Assembly: GCA_030608745.1 (NCBI GenBank)
Contig: JAUWDQ010000110.1
Coordinates: 1 to 8,602, forward strand
Direction: 5' to 3'
From: Pseudomonadota bacterium
GTDB lineage: Bacteria; Desulfobacterota; BSN033; WVXP01; G020346125
Length of the DNA: 8,602 nucleotides
Every line of letters begins with the position of its first letter. Position 1 is the stretch's first letter. The notes under the pieces were generated by a model, which saw nothing but the letters and a program-made list of their open reading frames with translations, had not been told where the DNA came from and did not search any database. This document shows positions 6,793 through 8,602 of the stretch, piece by piece. The position numbers were made by a program, and so were the translations under genes.

Positions 6793-8269
6793 TGTTGTTA
6801 TCATAGGCACGGGAATGGGGGGGCTTACCGCTGGGGCCCTGTTGGCCAAAACGGGGCTGAAGGTACTGCTCCTGGAGAAGGGCGCCCAACCTGGGGGATA
6901 TGTGGTCTCCTTTCGAAAACAGGGATTTACCTTCGACGCAACCGGGGTTTTTGTTGGAGGATGTGAGCCGGGTGGGGAATTCGACACCCTGCTCAGGGAG
7001 GTCGGCGTTCAGCTGGAATTCAAGAAGATCGATGCCATCCGGAATATCTATCCCGGTTTTGAAATCTCTCTCCGGGGTGGGGGATTTGACCATTATATTG
7101 AAAGGCTGAAGTCGATGTTCCCCGAGGAAAACCAGGGGGTGGAGCGTTACGAGAGGATTATCTCGAGGATCGGGGTTGAGGTGGAGGCCCTTTCCGAGAT
7201 CAAATGGTATAAAAAGGCCCTCTTTCCCCTTTTCTTTTGGCATTTGGTTCGCTTCAGCGAAACTACCCATAAGACTATCCTCGACAGGCTCTTCAAGGGG
7301 CACGAACTAAAGATGGCCCTGTCATCCCTCCCGGTGACGGTTCCGCCCTCCCGGCTCTCCTTCCTCTTCGTGGCAACCTTACTCAATAAGGTCATATCGC
7401 AGGGAGCCTACTATCCCAAGGGTGGTATGGGGGTCATATCTGAGGCCCTCGCAGGCTCCATTGAGCGAAACGGAGGCAGAATCAGGTATCGAACCGAGGC
7501 CGCGAGGCTCCTAACCCAGGGGAATAGGGTCACGGGGGTAGTCACCCACGAAGGCGAGGTGATCGAGGCGCCCACGGTCATTTCCAATGTGAGCCTCCCC
7601 CAAACCTTCCGAAGTCTCCTCTCCGAAGGGCCACCATCTTCCCTTGCAAGAAGGGTGGATCGCCTCGAATATTCCCTTTCCAATTTCATCGTCTACCTGG
7701 GGGTAAGGGCAGCTCCCGAGCTCAACTCACTCCCCTTCTTCACGTATCTCCGATCCATCTCTGACCTGGAGGGGGAGTACAGGATGCTCAGGAATGGGGA
7801 AATCCCGGAAAATCCCACCTTGATCATGGTCATCCCTTCCCTGATCGACCCCTCCCTGGCTCCGGAAGGAGCCCATGCGGTTAAATTGCTCTCCGTTGCC
7901 CCTTATGGGTATCGGAACGGGTGGGATAGGACCGACCGTCGTTCATATCAGGCCCTTAAGGACGAGATGGCCCAAAGGCTCATAGCCCAGGTGGAATCCA
8001 GGATAGTCCCCGGGTTCACGGCAAAAATCCTCTTTCATGAGGCTGCGACCCCCATCACCTTGGAAAGGTATACGGGCAACGAGCAAGGAGCGATGTACGG
8101 TTTGGCGACAACCCCGAGGCAGTTCGGCCGCCACAGGCCCTCAAATCGGACCCCCATCAAGGGGCTCTACCTGGCGGGTCATTACACCCGACCCGCCCAC
8201 GGAATCGTCGGGGCGGCCATCTCGGGCTCCTTCACCGCACAAATGATCCTCTCAAAGCTCAAAGGCTAA
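6782..8269 (+). CDS. CrtI/CRTISO-like FAD-dependent oxidoreductase
   Basis: This is a 495-aa flavoprotein of the phytoene desaturase, carotenoid isomerase and retinol saturase superfamily. The N-terminal dinucleotide-binding fold has GTGMGG (9-14) and the ribose-binding acidic residue E32, followed by PGGY (37-40). FDATG (51-55) and the YPKGGMGVISEAL segment (211-223) are typical of the family. The C-terminal FAD motif is GLYLAGHYTRPAHG (461-474). A hydrophobic patch at about 145-157 suggests contact with the membrane. Members desaturate, saturate or isomerise carbon-carbon double bonds in isoprenoid or polyene chains. Length is normal and nothing looks broken. The start overlaps the stop of the exporter by 11 bp, so both are probably made together and act on the same lipid. 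The exact reaction is unknown, and no phytoene synthase or other carotenoid gene lies in the window, so a plain carotenoid desaturase should not be assumed. Confidence 0.88.
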   Translation: MGHDVVIIGTGMGGLTAGALLAKTGLKVLLLEKGAQPGGYVVSFRKQGFTFDATGVFVGGCEPGGEFDTLLREVGVQLEFKKIDAIRNIYPGFEISLRGGGFDHYIERLKSMFPEENQGVERYERIISRIGVEVEALSEIKWYKKALFPLFFWHLVRFSETTHKTILDRLFKGHELKMALSSLPVTVPPSRLSFLFVATLLNKVISQGAYYPKGGMGVISEALAGSIERNGGRIRYRTEAARLLTQGNRVTGVVTHEGEVIEAPTVISNVSLPQTFRSLLSEGPPSSLARRVDRLEYSLSNFIVYLGVRAAPELNSLPFFTYLRSISDLEGEYRMLRNGEIPENPTLIMVIPSLIDPSLAPEGAHAVKLLSVAPYGYRNGWDRTDRRSYQALKDEMAQRLIAQVESRIVPGFTAKILFHEAATPITLERYTGNEQGAMYGLATTPRQFGRHRPSNRTPIKGLYLAGHYTRPAHGIVGAAISGSFTAQMILSKLKG

Positions 8270-8410
8270 GATTCAGCCTGGAGTTTAATCACCTTGATGG
8301 TGGGGCCATGGGGGTAGGCAATGGAAATAAGATGCGATCCCGGGCAAAGGAATAAAACCTATCTCAAGTAATTCCCGCTACACTGCTCACTTCCAGGGCA
8401 ATGTCTTCTA
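8270..8410. other. Non-coding region downstream of gene 4
   Basis: No gene is seen. A small CACC (8290-8293) and GGTG (8299-8302) hairpin follows 20 bp after the stop, but it has no T-run, so no terminator is called for the cluster. Confidence 0.45.
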
Positions 8411-8494
8411 TTGACGGCTTCGTAAAAAGTCCATCTGCCGTTCGACATGCTCACGGCCCTGAGCAAAGCCGAAGGGCTGCGTTGCGCTGCATCC
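8411..8494 (-). repeat. Dispersed repeat, copy B: inverted, partial and interrupted
   Basis: 8411-8438 is the exact reverse complement of 114-141, and 8478-8494 is the exact reverse complement of 97-113. The two blocks are contiguous in copy A but are split here by 39 bp. Similarity stops at 8494, so only the right arm of the hairpin is present and the central stem and other arm are missing. The orientation is opposite to copy A. Confidence 0.85.
8439..8477. repeat. 39-bp palindromic insertion inside copy B
   Basis: Relative to copy A this stretch is extra sequence. It holds an imperfect hairpin: TTCGAC (8441-8446) pairs with GCCGAA (8468-8473) with one mismatch, and GCTCA (8449-8453) pairs with TGAGC (8460-8464). 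CTGC occurs on both sides (8435-8438 and 8477-8480), which may mark the junction. The pattern resembles a REP-like family with TTCGAC and GCTCA arms that I recall from many proteobacteria, as recollection only. Confidence 0.7.
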
Positions 8495-8498
8495 CCTG

Positions 8499-8591
8499 CC
8501 CTGTTAAATTGAAGGCAGCCATATCAAGAGATATGGGGTATAGGAGCTGCTTGAAAACAGTAACATCAAACAAAGAAAATATTTAACAGGG
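8499..8591. repeat. 93-bp element with 11-bp terminal inverted repeats
   Basis: CCCTGTTAAAT (8499-8509) and ATTTAACAGGG (8581-8591) are perfect inverted repeats. Inside lie a 7-bp stem CCATATC (8519-8525) and GATATGG (8530-8536) with a 4-nt loop, and an outer pair GCAGC (8515-8519) and GCTGC (8546-8550) that shares one base with it. The nesting suggests a folded RNA or a miniature mobile element without its own transposase. No reading frame is supported. The flanks show no clear target duplication, and the element lies so near the window edge that it cannot be fully judged. Confidence 0.55.
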
Positions 8592-8602
8592 TAAATCATT
8601 GC

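Noticed and set aside
6743..7303. Open frame of 186 codons on the minus strand opposite the start of gene 4
   Set aside because: It covers the FAD-binding motif region of gene 4 and has no recognisable family features.
8270..8410. Rho-independent terminator after gene 4
   Set aside because: Only a 4-bp stem without a T-run is present.
8401..8586. Open frame of 61 codons at the right end
   Set aside because: It reads straight through the interrupted repeat and the 93-bp element, so it is a by-product of repeat sequence.

Overview
The window looks like a piece of a bacterial chromosome, most likely from a Desulfobacterota (former Deltaproteobacteria) or similar anaerobe. The reasons are the gene families (cobalamin-dependent radical SAM enzymes, which suit anaerobic lipid chemistry) and a dispersed hairpin repeat near both ends that resembles repeats I recall from Desulfobacterota genomes. 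That assignment is inference. No rRNA, tRNA, CRISPR array, transposase or phage gene is visible.

Layout, left to right. Positions 1-264 hold two adjacent repeat structures: a long imperfect hairpin repeat (about 36-141) and a separate 119-bp imperfect palindrome (146-264). A non-coding stretch (265-605) leads to gene 1 (606-2123, TTG start), a B12-binding radical SAM enzyme of the DUF4070/HpnP-like type. A 703-bp gap (2124-2826) carries an 8-bp tandem repeat (2384-2450) and a G-rich purine tract, but no convincing gene. Genes 2-4 follow, all on the + strand and tightly packed, as a probable operon: a second B12-binding radical SAM protein (2827-4197), a 12-TM MMPL/RND exporter resembling HpnN (4246-6792), and a CrtI/CRTISO-like FAD oxidoreductase (6782-8269) whose start overlaps the exporter stop by 11 bp. 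The right end (8270-8602) has no gene. It holds a second, inverted and partial copy of the left-end repeat, broken by a 39-bp palindromic insertion, followed by a 93-bp element with perfect 11-bp inverted ends.

How the genes could work together: HpnP-type radical SAM enzymes methylate or otherwise change unactivated carbons of isoprenoid lipids, CrtI-type flavoproteins desaturate, saturate or isomerise polyene or isoprenoid chains, and HpnN-type RND proteins move hopanoids or similar lipids between membranes. Genes 2-4 are best read as a small lipid (isoprenoid or polyene) tailoring-and-export cassette. Gene 1 has a related chemistry but is separated, has lower G+C in the lines sampled, and may be an independent unit. 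No cyclase, prenyl synthase or other core hopanoid or carotenoid gene is present, so the substrate cannot be named from this window.
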